Assembly: GCA_029168955.1 (NCBI GenBank)
Contig: JAPDOI010000288.1
Coordinates: 682,001 to 746,000, forward strand
Origin: Aplectana chamaeleonis
Lineage: Eukaryota; Nematoda; Chromadorea; Rhabditida; Cosmocercidae
Length of the DNA: 64,000 bases
Reading direction: 5' to 3'
Shown: piece by piece, positions 21,441 through 31,533 of the stretch
Layout of the letters: each line of letters begins with the position of its first letter
Numbering within the stretch: position 1 is the first letter of the stretch
Translations under genes and position numbers: made by a program
The notes under the pieces: model-generated
The model's database searches: none
What the model saw: only the letters and a program-made list of their open reading frames with translations
What the model was told of the DNA's origin: nothing

Positions 21441-23280
21441 CACTGGCGCAGCCAAACAGACGGGCACAATACTCTTAACAGGAACCACAACCATTCTAGG
21501 CAGAAGAGGATCGCAGAAAGTGAAAATCCTGATGGACACAGGCTCGGAAAAGTCATTCATCGACACAAAGCTCATGGAAGAATTGGATCTGCCAGTTGTT
21601 GGAACGTCAAAACTTCGTGTGAGAACCTTTGGCTCAACCGAAGTCAAAGAATGCGAGCACAAGATCGTAGAAGCAAAGCTGATCGACAAACCTGACAAAG
21701 TGCACACGTTCCATCTCTTCCACAGCCCAGTAATAACCAGCCACCGATCTATGCCGAAGCTTAGCAAAGAAGATCTCCGTATCATCAAGGACAAAGGAAT
21801 TCAACTATCGTCAGATTTGAATGAAGAACCGCGTCCACCTCAGATCCTGCTCGGTTGCGACCAACTATGGGACATGATGGAAAGTACGAAAGAAAGACTA
21901 CCGTCAGGGCTGCACGTCATATCAACCAAGTTTGGCTATATGATATCTGGAAAGCAGTCAGAAACGAAGAAGTCCGAAGAAAATGCAGTACTTAACGTCA
22001 TCCAAGAAGAGGACGAGTTGGACAAATACGAACAATACTGGGGATTCGACTCAACAGGAATAAGCGAGTATGCAGGTTTTTTTCTGTTGCTTCGGTTGTT
22101 TTTTTTTTGTTTTTCTGTTGCTTCGGTTGTTTTTTTGTTTTTTTTTTTATTTCGGTTCTTTTTGCTTCTGTTGCTTCTTACAGAGAAACAACGAATAAAC
22201 GAAGAAGTAGCCAAAAAGTTCAAAGAGACAATCGAGAAACGCGAAGACGGCTACTATGTGCACTTGCCTTGGAAAGAAGGAAGCAAACACCTGCCAACCA
22301 ACAGGTCAATCGCAGTGAAAAGGCTGCAAGGACTATGGAACCAACTGAGTAAAAAGCCTGCACTTCTGGAAGACTACCAGAATATCTTTGAAAATCAACT
22401 ACAAAAAGGTATCATCGAACCAGTTCAACAAAGCCGCTCTACTTGGAACACGATCCACCATTATTTGCCCCATCAAGCAGTGATAACTCCAGAAAAGCCT
22501 AACACAAAACTACGAATCGTGTTCGACGCTTCTGCCCATTACACCGGGAAGCCATCATTGAATGACGCCTTACATCAAGGGCCTCTCTTCCTTTCGACAC
22601 TCGTTGGAATGATGCAGCGCTTCCGCACAGGGAAGATAGCACTCATAGCCGATGTAGAGAAGGCATTTTTGCAAGTCCATCTTCACGAGGATGACCGTGA
22701 CGCCACAAGATTTCTATGGCTGAATGATGCTTCAAGGCCACCAACAAACGACAACATCGTGGAATACCGTTTCACCAGAGTGACCTTTGGACTCAACGCA
22801 TCACCGTTCCTCCTTGCCGCAACAATCAGATTCCATCTGGATACCGCGGATGTCGACACAGACTTTGCCAAAGAACTCAACGACAACCTCTACGTTGACA
22901 ATTTGCTCCTATGCGCTCGATCACCGAAGGAAGCGCTCAAGAAATACTCAGAAGCAAAGAAGACATTCGTCGAATTGAACATGAATCTTCGCGAATTCAT
23001 ATCCAACAACCAAAAGGTGAACAATTCCATCAAACAGGAGGATCGAAGCAAGCATACGCAACCCAAAGTGCTCGGTATCACTTGGGATACGAAGAAGGAT
23101 AGTTTTATGGTGAAATGTGAAATTCCGAGACTCCGCAAAGTAACGAAACGAACAGTCCTACATGCAAACGCATCAATCTATGATCCGATGGGATGGCTCA
23201 ATCCACTGATGATCCAGAACAAAACGTTTTTTCAATCTCTATGGAAAAAGGAGTACCAGTGGGACGATTCACTGACTTAA
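21352..23280 (+). pseudogene. BEL/Pao protease and reverse transcriptase
   Basis: One open frame of 642 codons. Protease: retropepsin motif DTGSEKSFI with the catalytic Asp at 21535-21537, followed by the DUF1758-like stretch. RT: LRIVFDASA, then ADVEKAFLQV, FGLNASPFLL and YVDN at 22891-22902. Many RTs have YVDD, but the last Asp is replaceable in some groups, so I do not call this a loss. A 108-base T-rich block (22076-22183) interrupts the linker between protease and RT without breaking the frame. The frame ends at TAA 23278-23280 just after the RT, inside the polyprotein. Confidence 0.88.
22076..22183 (+). other. In-frame T-rich, intron-like block in pol
   Basis: It starts GTTTTTTTCTG directly after GCAG and ends TTCTTACAG, so it has GT...AG ends and a long polypyrimidine tract. 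It is exactly 108 bases (36 codons), so the frame is open with or without it. Read through, it gives a string of Phe, Leu and Ser that is out of place in a soluble polyprotein. An intron or a low-complexity insertion are both possible. Confidence 0.6.
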
Positions 23281-23826
23281 GAAGATCAACAACAATGGAA
23301 CAACCTCTGCAATAAAATCCAAGGATTTGCAAAGGAGTTACCAAGAAAAATTGTTTCCGGAACGGAGATACACAATATCGTGATTTTTTCCGACGCAAGC
23401 ATTTCCGCGATGGCTACATGTGCATACCTTTGCAGTGAAGAAGAGCAACATCTCCTTATATCAAAATCGAAACTGCCGAAATTGAAGGAAAAGCACACCG
23501 TACCCAAACTGGAGCTCAACGCCCTTACCCTATCTGCAAGGCTAGCCAAATCCGTAGTGGAGGAACTACAGAGTTCTGTTACAATCGGCGGAATCTATCT
23601 TCTGTCAGACTCCGGAATTGCACTCAGCTGGGTAAAAGGCGTAAAAGACACTGCTAAGCATGGCGTGCTAATTTCCAATCGAGTGAAGGAAATCGCCAAG
23701 ATCGTAGAAGCTCTGAATCAACGTGGAATACCCGTCAAGTTCGGCTATGTAAGAACAGCAACAAACCCAGCAGACTGCGCAACAAGAGGTTTGTCGGCGG
23801 TGGAGTTGGAAAATCACTATTGGTGA
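23281..23826 (+). pseudogene. BEL/Pao RNase H region
   Basis: Same frame as the RT, after the TAA at 23278. It contains IFSDASISAMATCAYL (first catalytic Asp), KLELNALTLSARLA (Glu), and LLSDSGIALSWV (Asp), as in the RNase H of Pao elements, and ends at TGA 23824-23826. The family conserves a short Trp/Gly/Pro-rich junction to integrase right at this stop, so the TGA looks like a single-base disablement. Confidence 0.85.
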
Positions 23827-26052
23827 ACAGGGCCCACCTTTCTCAAGAAGAATCCTGGAAAATGGCCGCCTGAGACCAAATTATTTGATCTCAAATTGGA
23901 AGAGACCTCAGTGAACGTCGTAGACGAGTCAACACCTTGGATAGAGTACCGGAGATACAGCTCTATCAAGAAACTCACACGCGTAGGAGCATGGATTTTA
24001 CGTTTTCTTCGGAAATCAACAACAAATTTGTCACAGGATTCAAGAAAACGGATTCAAAAAGCGATTCCGGAACTTCGAAGTGTGCATAAAACTTCTCAGC
24101 TCAACGCAGAAGAACTTAAAAGATCCCGGAAGCTGCTCATCAGAACGCACCAGCGAGAAAACGTTCATGCAATCACCTGCAATCAAAACAAGAAACTTAA
24201 CATCACCGAAAATTGCGATGGAATCTATGTGTGCAATGGAAGACTTGGCAAAAGCGACCTGTCACAAGAAGCCAAGAATCCTGTGTTCATAGCGCCGAAC
24301 ACAAGTTTTGCGTCATTGCTCATTGAAGAAGCACACGGAAAAATGCATCGATCAACGGCACACACGATGTCAGAAGTTCGATCAAAATTCTGGATTCCTT
24401 GTCTACGTCAGCAAGTCAACAAGATCATCAGAAGATGCATCCAGTGCCAGAAATTTAACAATCTGCCGTATCGATATCCGAAGATGAAAGACCTGCCTCA
24501 ACGCAGAGTAGTGAAATCACGCCCATTCGAACACGTCGGGTTGGACTACTTCGGTCCATTGCAAGCTAAATTGCATACAGGTGATACGGGAAAAACATAC
24601 GGATGCATCCTCACATGTGCGGCAACAAGGCTTATCCATCTCGAACTTGTCAACGATAACACAACGGTAGCATTCGTGAATGCGATGAGACGATTTATAG
24701 CAAGAAGAGGCGTGCCGAATTCTATCACCAGCGACAACGCACCAACATTCCTACTCGGACAGAAAATAATGACTGATAGCATCAGACACGTTATCGACTC
24801 AGATGACACGGACCATTTCATGGCAGACCAGTCGATCAACTGGATTAAAATAACCCCTTATGCTCCGTGGCAAGGAGGATTCTACGAGAGATTAATCCAG
24901 TCTATCAAGAAAGCCCTCTACAAAGCGATTGGAAAGCGAAAGCTTAACGAAGACGCTTTCAGAACAGTCCTGACCGAAGTGGAAGCATGTCTAAACAGCA
25001 GACCCTTGACTTACCAGGAATCAAACTGGGACGATACGCCATGTCTGAGACCCATCGACTTCATCCAAAATGGTATCGACGTCACGCTTCCAATAGAACC
25101 TATCCAGAGCGACGAAGCAAACGATGAAAGCTACATACCCTCTGAAGAAAGAGCAGCCCTTATAACTCGTAGGCAAGCCGAAAAGGCTCTCAAATCTTCA
25201 TGCGATACCACGCAGAAATTCTGGGACGTATGGCAAACACAGTACATTACTGCGTTGAGGGAGCATCATCAATCGCTACTCACCCAAGGGAAAAGCACTA
25301 AACGCATCGCGAAACCTGGAGACGTGGTAATAGTCCACGAAGAAGTGCAGCCAAGGAACAACTGGAAACTTGGACGAATTACGAGAGTAATTGAAGACAA
25401 CAGCGGAGACGTACGAGAAGTCGAACTCCTAACCAGTCAACGAAACATCATCAAACGTCCAGTAAATCTCCTTATTCCAATGGAGCTGGGAGATCCAGAA
25501 GAATCAGAGTACAAAAGCCCACTCCTTAATTTTATCTCTGACAAAAATCACGGCTATAACCTAAGAGACCGGGCACCAATCCACCATATTAATGTCATAG
25601 AAGCTGAAGAAGTTCAAATGAACTCCATGACAGATGAGTCGGATAATGAGTCTCATTTCAGCATGAGCGTCGGTGCCGAAGACGTAAAGAAGCTCCTTCA
25701 CCACCTCGCAGTAAGACCAAGATCAGTGCTCAATGACAAGATCATTCAAGAACAAATCGTAGCCGTAAACTTGGAAGCTGATCGACAGATGAAAACAAGT
25801 GAAGATCTTCTATCTCAGTACTACTCAATGGAGAAGAAGTACGCTAGGAAACAACAATCTCCAGCAAACATGTACTATAGAAGACGCGACTTCGACCAGC
25901 AACTCACGGAGACTTACATTAAACTGAAATCTGCCGGATACATATCGGATCTTCTATGGAGCACGTACGAGGAAATGGTTAAAGCAAAAGTAGCTACCGC
26001 CTCGAAGAAAGAAGAATTCCAAAAAGGTGCACAAAGGAGAACGACCTTTTGA
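23827..26052 (+). pseudogene. BEL/Pao integrase and C-terminal extension
   Basis: This is the same frame as the RT, continuing after the TGA at 23824. HHCC zinc domain: HGKMHRSTAH ... CIQCQKF (about 24331-24455). Catalytic core: Asp in GLDYFG (24544), Asp in SDNAPTF (24733) and Glu in GGFYERLIQ (24886), with 50 residues between the second Asp and the Glu. The C-terminal domain includes PGDVVIVHEE and NNWKLGRI (DUF5641-like). A further 170 or so residues without a recognised domain, helical and Lys/Glu-rich, run to the stop at 26052. This domain inserts the cDNA and is otherwise intact here. Confidence 0.88.
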
Positions 26053-26147
26053 TAAGCTCACAACTGCAGTATTCATCTCGTCTGAATGCCGTAGCATCAA
26101 AAACGCCATCGACAAGATCAGAGGTGAGCACTATCCGCCGTTGACCA

Positions 26148-27047
26148 TGGATCCTGTGGAGTCGTCCAAGGACCAGCTCGAACAACTGTCCACCCAGAAG
26201 ACTACTGCCCTGCGGGGAGGGTCGTCCAGCGACAGACAAAGACTACACGACTGAAATGAAAAGACAGCTGAAAGAAGCCTCGGAAACGATAGCTAAAATG
26301 GATAAAAGATTGACTGGAATGCAGGCGAGGTTCTCGAAAGAGCTCCAAGATTTCAAGAGACAGGTCGGCGAAAAGATTGAGTTCGGCATTCAGCAGATTC
26401 GGAACATGGTGGAAGCAACAACGGACCAGTCTAACCAGAAAGTCAAGGACGCCATTGAAGAATTCCGTCGAGTCTTGACAGAATCCATGCACAAGGAAAC
26501 GCCCCAGCCAGATGATATACTCGTGATGCTCGAAGATGATCAAGATGTGGCCGAACAACCCGCGAAGCTGAGAGAGCGCAACCGAGGTAGTCATAGAGAA
26601 CCACCGAGAAAGCAGGCAAGGAGAGAGCGAACTCCTCTAAGAATCGTGGAGGCCCGATCGAAGCTGACCGGATTGAAAACCTGCCGAAGCAGGAGATACG
26701 GCGACGTCGAAAACACTATCTATACATCTGGCGCTCGGACCGTACTATGCCGTTTTTGCAGAAATAGAGGTAGACACACATCGGATGCGTGCGCTGTACA
26801 TCCCTCCATCAGCAAACGCAGAGACATTGCTCGATCAATGGACTTATGCCGACGCTGTCTGGAGCACAACTGTGATGAGCGATGCCACCCCCCCCCCGGA
26901 TGCTCCTACTGTAAAGACGACAACCACCACGAATCACTATGCGCATTGCCGGAGGAAAGGGAGGATCTTCTTAAGATCATCGACAGATACGAAAACGACA
27001 GAAACTGGCGCCGGGAATGTGCACAAAAGTGCACCAGACATAATTAA
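26148..27047 (+). CDS. Accessory ORF: coiled coil plus Cys/His zinc-binding array
   Basis: The main frame is 26256-27047 (263 codons). A likely N-terminal part starts at ATG 26148 in another frame and is joined by a frame change near 26250. Residues 1-80 are heptad-like (coiled coil), followed by a basic Arg-rich segment, then a Cys/His array: CRFC..H..C, CRRC...C..RC, CSYC....HHESLC. This resembles zinc-binding gag-like proteins of nematode elements, yet it follows integrase, where an env or accessory gene would sit. There is no signal peptide or membrane segment, so it is not env-like. Its last codons run into the 3' LTR (27018). A run of ten C (26888-26897) encodes Pro residues inside the array. 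Confidence 0.6.
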   Translation, partial: WILWSRPRTSSNNCPPRRLLPCGEGRPATDKDYTTEMKRQLKEASETIAKMDKRLTGMQARFSKELQDFKRQVGEKIEFGIQQIRNMVEATTDQSNQKVKDAIEEFRRVLTESMHKETPQPDDILVMLEDDQDVAEQPAKLRERNRGSHREPPRKQARRERTPLRIVEARSKLTGLKTCRSRRYGDVENTIYTSGARTVLCRFCRNRGRHTSDACAVHPSISKRRDIARSMDLCRRCLEHNCDERCHPPPGCSYCKDDNHHESLCALPEEREDLLKIIDRYENDRNWRRECAQKCTRHN

Positions 27048-27791
27048 TGGAATATATGTTATTTGTTATATTATATGAATTTCTGTTATTATCTATGATA
27101 ATATGTGTATTTTCTGTGATTACTCATGATATGCTATATATTATTTGTGATCATTCATTATTTGTAATCATTCATGATACTCACTAAAAGTAATCTTATG
27201 GTAATCAGCCTATGAACCTATAGTAGTAGTTTATCACGTCCTTAGAGAAGCTTTACAATATAGCCCCTTGTTTCCTATCCTTAGGTTCCGCTTATTCGCT
27301 CATTTAGCTGTATGTTTCTCTGAGCGCTTTAACTCTAGAGTGATTTCGCAAGGGTCCCGACCCATGTACAGTAGCCCTTGAGACCACTAGGAATCGGTTT
27401 TGACACTTGTTATTATTCCTACCATTCTACCACTGATATTCTGCGTTGTGTATAGTGCCTTCGGGACAATAAAGAAGATCTGCAGTACTCAAGGTGTGTC
27501 ATCGGACGGAGGCTGAGTCCTGTATATTTCTTCCGCTGTAGCCTGTTGTTGCAACTCTACTTCCAGATCGGATAACAGGCACGGGACTGGAGGAGTAGCT
27601 GGCACTGACCAGAAAGAAGAAATCGCCATCAAGCCACGAGCAAAGGTTACCTGGCAGCCAGCCAGAAAGAAGAACTCAAGCCGGCAATAGCCGAAAGAAG
27701 ACCCATCTCACCTGGCCAACAGCTAAAGGAAGACGGCTATAAGAAAGGCAAGTCAGCCGTCACCCCTCACAAATTGTAGGCCTGCTGCATA
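27018..27791 (+). repeat. 3' LTR of the BEL/Pao element
   Basis: It begins TGTGCACAAAAGTGCACC and ends CTGCTGCATA, followed by the GGTCA target duplication. It has a 58-bp block (27545-27602) and a local variant near 27400-27435 that the 5' LTR lacks, and it lacks the small insertion found there. A short purine-rich GGCGCCGGGAA directly upstream is the only candidate priming tract and is weak. Confidence 0.92.
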
Positions 27792-27958
27792 GGTCAATCA
27801 TCAGACACACCTGGGCAGATCGTCAAACGCTTAAAGAGAGTTTTGAGGTTATTCGCTATATTGATCAAGTGGCCCCCGGGTAGGACTGAAATGACTTAGA
27901 AATTGAGAAAAACGCACCAGGAGTACCCAAAATCCCTGAGTATCACCCCGCCTCTTAA

Positions 27959-28508
27959 AGGCAGTGGTCACGATGAAAAACGTTATCAAAAAAAACTACA
28001 AAAATCAGCTCAGATAAGAAACAGCTGAAATCTATGAAGGTAGCGCGGTGAAAAACGGGCTAGAATTAGAGTTTCTAGGACCCAAAGATGCCAGTTCGTG
28101 CACACGTGCACAGCGCCGACGAAAAATATCGCAGTCTCATGCCAAGCAGTCAAAAATCATCGACATTAGGAGGAAGAAATAAATGTAAATTTACCTGTTA
28201 AAAATAGTCGAGCAATGAAAGAAAGCACTCCAGTCAATGTTTTCGACTAGATGTGTACATAAATCCGAAGGTTCATTGTTTGGAATTCAACTTCAAGCCA
28301 GCTGATGTTCTTGATATAAGAGGTCATCGACATCGATGATGTGGAAAGGGCTCGTCCACCATCAAAAGACAAGAGAGTTCTAGCTTCAAATTTGACCCAA
28401 AACAGTGGTTTTTTCGCGATTTTTTCTTATAGCTCCTACTACTCGAGACCCAAAAAAGGCTTTTAGAAAGAAAAAAACGACAAGCATATTTGATCGCGAC
28501 CACTGCCT
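27959..28508 (+). mobile_element. TTAA-associated MITE, copy A
   Basis: It begins AGGCAGTGGTCACGATG and ends CGCGACCACTGCCT, with TTAA at 27955-27958 and a one-base-changed TGAA at the right. The interior is non-coding. It is about 550 bp and matches 32809-33353 in reverse complement along its whole length. Confidence 0.8.
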
Positions 28509-29027
28509 TGAAGTATCACAGAAACTGCTTGTTGTGACACTGAAATCTTTCGTGGACCCGTTCTTCTCCATTATCTATTCTTTATTGCTCCGTTCTTCCC
28601 TTAGGGCCTTAACTAACCCTGCTTTGCATTAAATATTCTTTTATTTTTCATTGACCCAAATTTCCACCGGTGACAACTACTATGAACATGTTGATCCAAC
28701 CGGACTAGTCCATGTTATAGAATAATGTCACTGAAATACGAAGTTTTAAAGGCACAGTACACCCCCTCAGATATGAATTTCGAGATTCTCAGGTAGTTGT
28801 GTAGAAGACCCCTCCTGTATAACACGTGCCAAATGCGAGACCTCAACTCCTCCAAATAAGCGAGATATGGGTTTGTGCATACATGTCTGTTGGTACCTGC
28901 TCGTTGGTGCCCCTGCTTCTGCACGACTATATCGCAAAAGTATCCCATACATTGCATAAAAGTGTCGCCGTCCGGCACAATAAGGCCTCTGGTCTATTAC
29001 ACCTTAGGATCCGTACCTAAGGAGTTC
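28509..29027. other. Non-coding stretch
   Basis: No gene that I can support. At 28746-28749 a TTAA is followed by AGGCACAGTACACCCCC, which looks like another TTAA-element end (possible partner at 31871). The remainder may be 5' untranslated sequence of the LINE. Confidence 0.4.
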
Positions 29028-31533
29028 ATGGAGTCTTTGGCCACAAGCTACAATTTCGTCACCCTGAACTGTCGATCGCTGTCGAGTGATATCCAAAAAA
29101 CTGCGCTGTCCAGACTTCTGAGCTACTTCCATTTACCGTCTGCTGCTTTGCAGGAAATCCTCCTCAAGGATAGACCCGTCATCAGCGTCGAAGAGTACAT
29201 CATCTACTGCAGTAACGCTGACGATAGGAGAGTGGGAGGCTGTGCAATAGCTATAAGGAAGGTTTTCAATGGTATGGTCAAGGAGTTTGATTCAACGTCG
29301 TGCCGGAATGCATTCATACGACTGGGGGTCACAGAGGATTCAATCTGTGGATAGTGAGTGCTCATGCGCCCACTGAAACCGCCGAAGACAATTTGAAGGA
29401 TGCGTTTTATGAGGAACTCGATACGTTGCTGGCCAGGATACCTTGTCGACATGCTGTTGTCGTGGGGATTGACGCAAATGCGAAGATGGGACTTGATCAG
29501 GAATCCGAAGCACTCGGTAAATGGTTCTACCCAGTGGAGCAAACATCGGACAATGGCTACCGCCTTGTCGACTTTTGTGAGCGCCGTGGTCTGATTATTG
29601 CATCGACATTCAAGAGGAATCATCGCCGCCATCAGCTTACGTGGCAGGGACCAACCCAGCTATCTCCAGAAGAGCAGCGGAAGCGGAAGATAACAACTTT
29701 GAAACTACAGCTCGACTATGTTCTGATGAGGAATATTCCAGTATCGGAAATTCGAAGATCTTGAGCTGTGTGGGATGTTGCATTCGATTCGGATCACCGT
29801 CCAGTTCTGTTGAACTTTACTGCGAGGATTCATAAGAGGAAGCGAGGAGCTCAGCCTCTTCAGAGGATTGACATGACAAGTCTCCAAGATGAAGAATGAA
29901 CTGCAGGAAACTTCGTGGTGCAGAAGCGTCTGAGGAGGAAGTTGCGTCGGCAGCTTCGAAGTGACCGCGAACGAGAGTGCACGTGTAGAGCTAAGGAGTT
30001 CGAGAAGGCTTGGGAGGAGAAGAATCCGAGGAAAGCCTACACGTTGCTGCGACAGTATAGCGGGAAGATGAAGAGATGTTCTCCTGTCTTTAACACTACC
30101 AATGGAGTTGCAGTTGGTGATGCGACGCTGCCAATATAGAAGGAATACTTCAGTTCATTACCGAATCGTCCAGCGCCATCAGTACCTGAGCTCCCGCATG
30201 TTCAGAGAGAACATTACGATGTCAGTGAGGAACCGCCGACTGAGTCTGAAGTTTTTTTTTTCCCAAGTGTTCGTCGAGAAAAGAGTGTAATTGAATCGTG
30301 GCAGCGGTATTCGAAGCCATTACAGATTGCTTTTTTGATCTTTGAAGCCGCGTTCGACTCTCCTCATCGTGATCGATAGCACAACACTCTGCGAGCAGAT
30401 GGAGTCCCGGAAAAGTATGTTCGGTTAATCGAGGACATGAACAGAGGAACAACTGCAGCAGTTCTTACACCTGTCGTATTTACGTCAGCTTTCAAGGTGA
30501 AAACAGGAGTAAGGTAAGGAGTCGTAACAGGACTTTTTCTTTTCAGCTTCGTCGTTGATGACATCATGCGTAGAGTTGCAGAACAGTTTCCTGCGGATGT
30601 GATCCTAACACCATCAGGACGCTCTCTTGTCGACCTGGAGTACACCGAAGACATTGTGTTATTCGCTGAAAACAACGCAAAACTGCAAAGGATTGTGAAC
30701 CTCGTTCCGAAGTATGCCGCAGCCTATAGACTTCGTCTTCGTCCCGACAAATGCAGGCAGATGTGTCTCTCTCAGAGGCCTTCAACGGGAGTTTGTGTGA
30801 ACGGACAACGTATCGAACTGGTGGATGATTTCTGTTATTTGGGCTGTTTGCTGAAGAACGATGGTAGTTATGCGGCGGATATTCGATAACAATGCGCGAA
30901 AGCTACGTCTGCATTCAATTCTCTAACCAAGTGTTTGTGGTCTACTCCCATCGCGAAGGAAGTCAAGTTGCGCGTCTACCTATTAGCTATTCGCCCTATC
31001 ATGATGTACGGATCGGAGACGTGGGCAGGACCGAAGACGCAGATGGAAAGGTTGGATTGCACGGAGAGGAAGCTTTTAGGCTTTCGCTTGGATATTTCTG
31101 GCCGCGTGTATGCCATAGCCAAGATTTTTACAAGGAAATCGACGCAGTACATCAACGCTTGACACGAGGGAGGTGCTAGCATCTCCCAACGCCATCTCAA
31201 GCAGCAATGGGAAGTCGACTTCGACTGCTCGGGCATATACTAAGAAGAACGCCGGATCGTCTCGTACAACAAGCTCTAAGAATGCTTCCAAATCCTGTAT
31301 GGAAACGGCTACCTGGGCGTAGGCGAAAGTTCTGGACGGATGTGGTTAAAGAGCATTTGAAGTCACTCGGCATCGAGACAGTTCAGGCGCGATGTTTCGT
31401 TTCACAGGAAATGGAATAGTGACAGCTGGATGGAATGTGTTCAAATTGTGGCTGAAGACCGTGAAAAATGGACACAGCTGACTATTAGGACGGCACACCT
31501 CGTGAAGATGCGGAATAACCGCATCAGGCGAAA
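29028..31533 (+). pseudogene. RTE-clade non-LTR retrotransposon (LINE) remnant
   Basis: Fragments in shifting frames give one protein in order. APE endonuclease (29028-29764): TLNCRSLSS, VSAHAPTETAED, GIDANAKMG, HRRHQLTWQG, LQLDYVL. Linker (29915-30140): RLRRKLRRQLRSDRE, KAWEEKNPRKAY. RT (about 30335-30890): FEAAFDSPHR, TGVR, and the catalytic box reads YTED where YADD is usual. Thumb/C-terminus (30890-31533): LRVYLLAIRPIMMYGSETWA and a basic GRRRKFWTDVVKEH. About 100 codons of the RT fingers are deleted around a poly-T at 30251. There are several stops and frameshifts. The sequence is of the nematode RTE type common in hookworms. Confidence 0.85.

Larger units (their letters stand above)
18972..27791 (+). 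mobile_element. BEL/Pao LTR retrotransposon, full length but mutated
   Basis: The 8,820-bp element has two LTRs (856 and 774 bp), a 5-bp target duplication GGTCA at 18967-18971 and 27792-27796, a PBS directly after the 5' LTR, and gag, protease, RT, RNase H and integrase in BEL/Pao order. An extra ORF lies before the 3' LTR. Two in-frame stops in pol and several frame changes in gag make this copy inactive as written. The LTRs differ by a few substitutions and three blocks of indels, so insertion is not very recent. Confidence 0.93.

Noticed and set aside
21936..22223. Minus-strand frame opposite the T-rich block
   Set aside because: Asn/Lys-rich translation is the antisense of the polypyrimidine stretch in pol; an artefact.
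22891..22902. YVDN in the BEL/Pao RT as an inactivating change
   Set aside because: The second Asp of this box varies among RT groups and I cannot exclude that Asn is normal in nematode Pao elements, so it is not called a lesion.
26148..27047. Envelope gene of an endogenous retrovirus
   Set aside because: The position fits, but there is no signal peptide, membrane segment or furin-like site. The protein is a coiled coil with zinc-binding Cys/His clusters.
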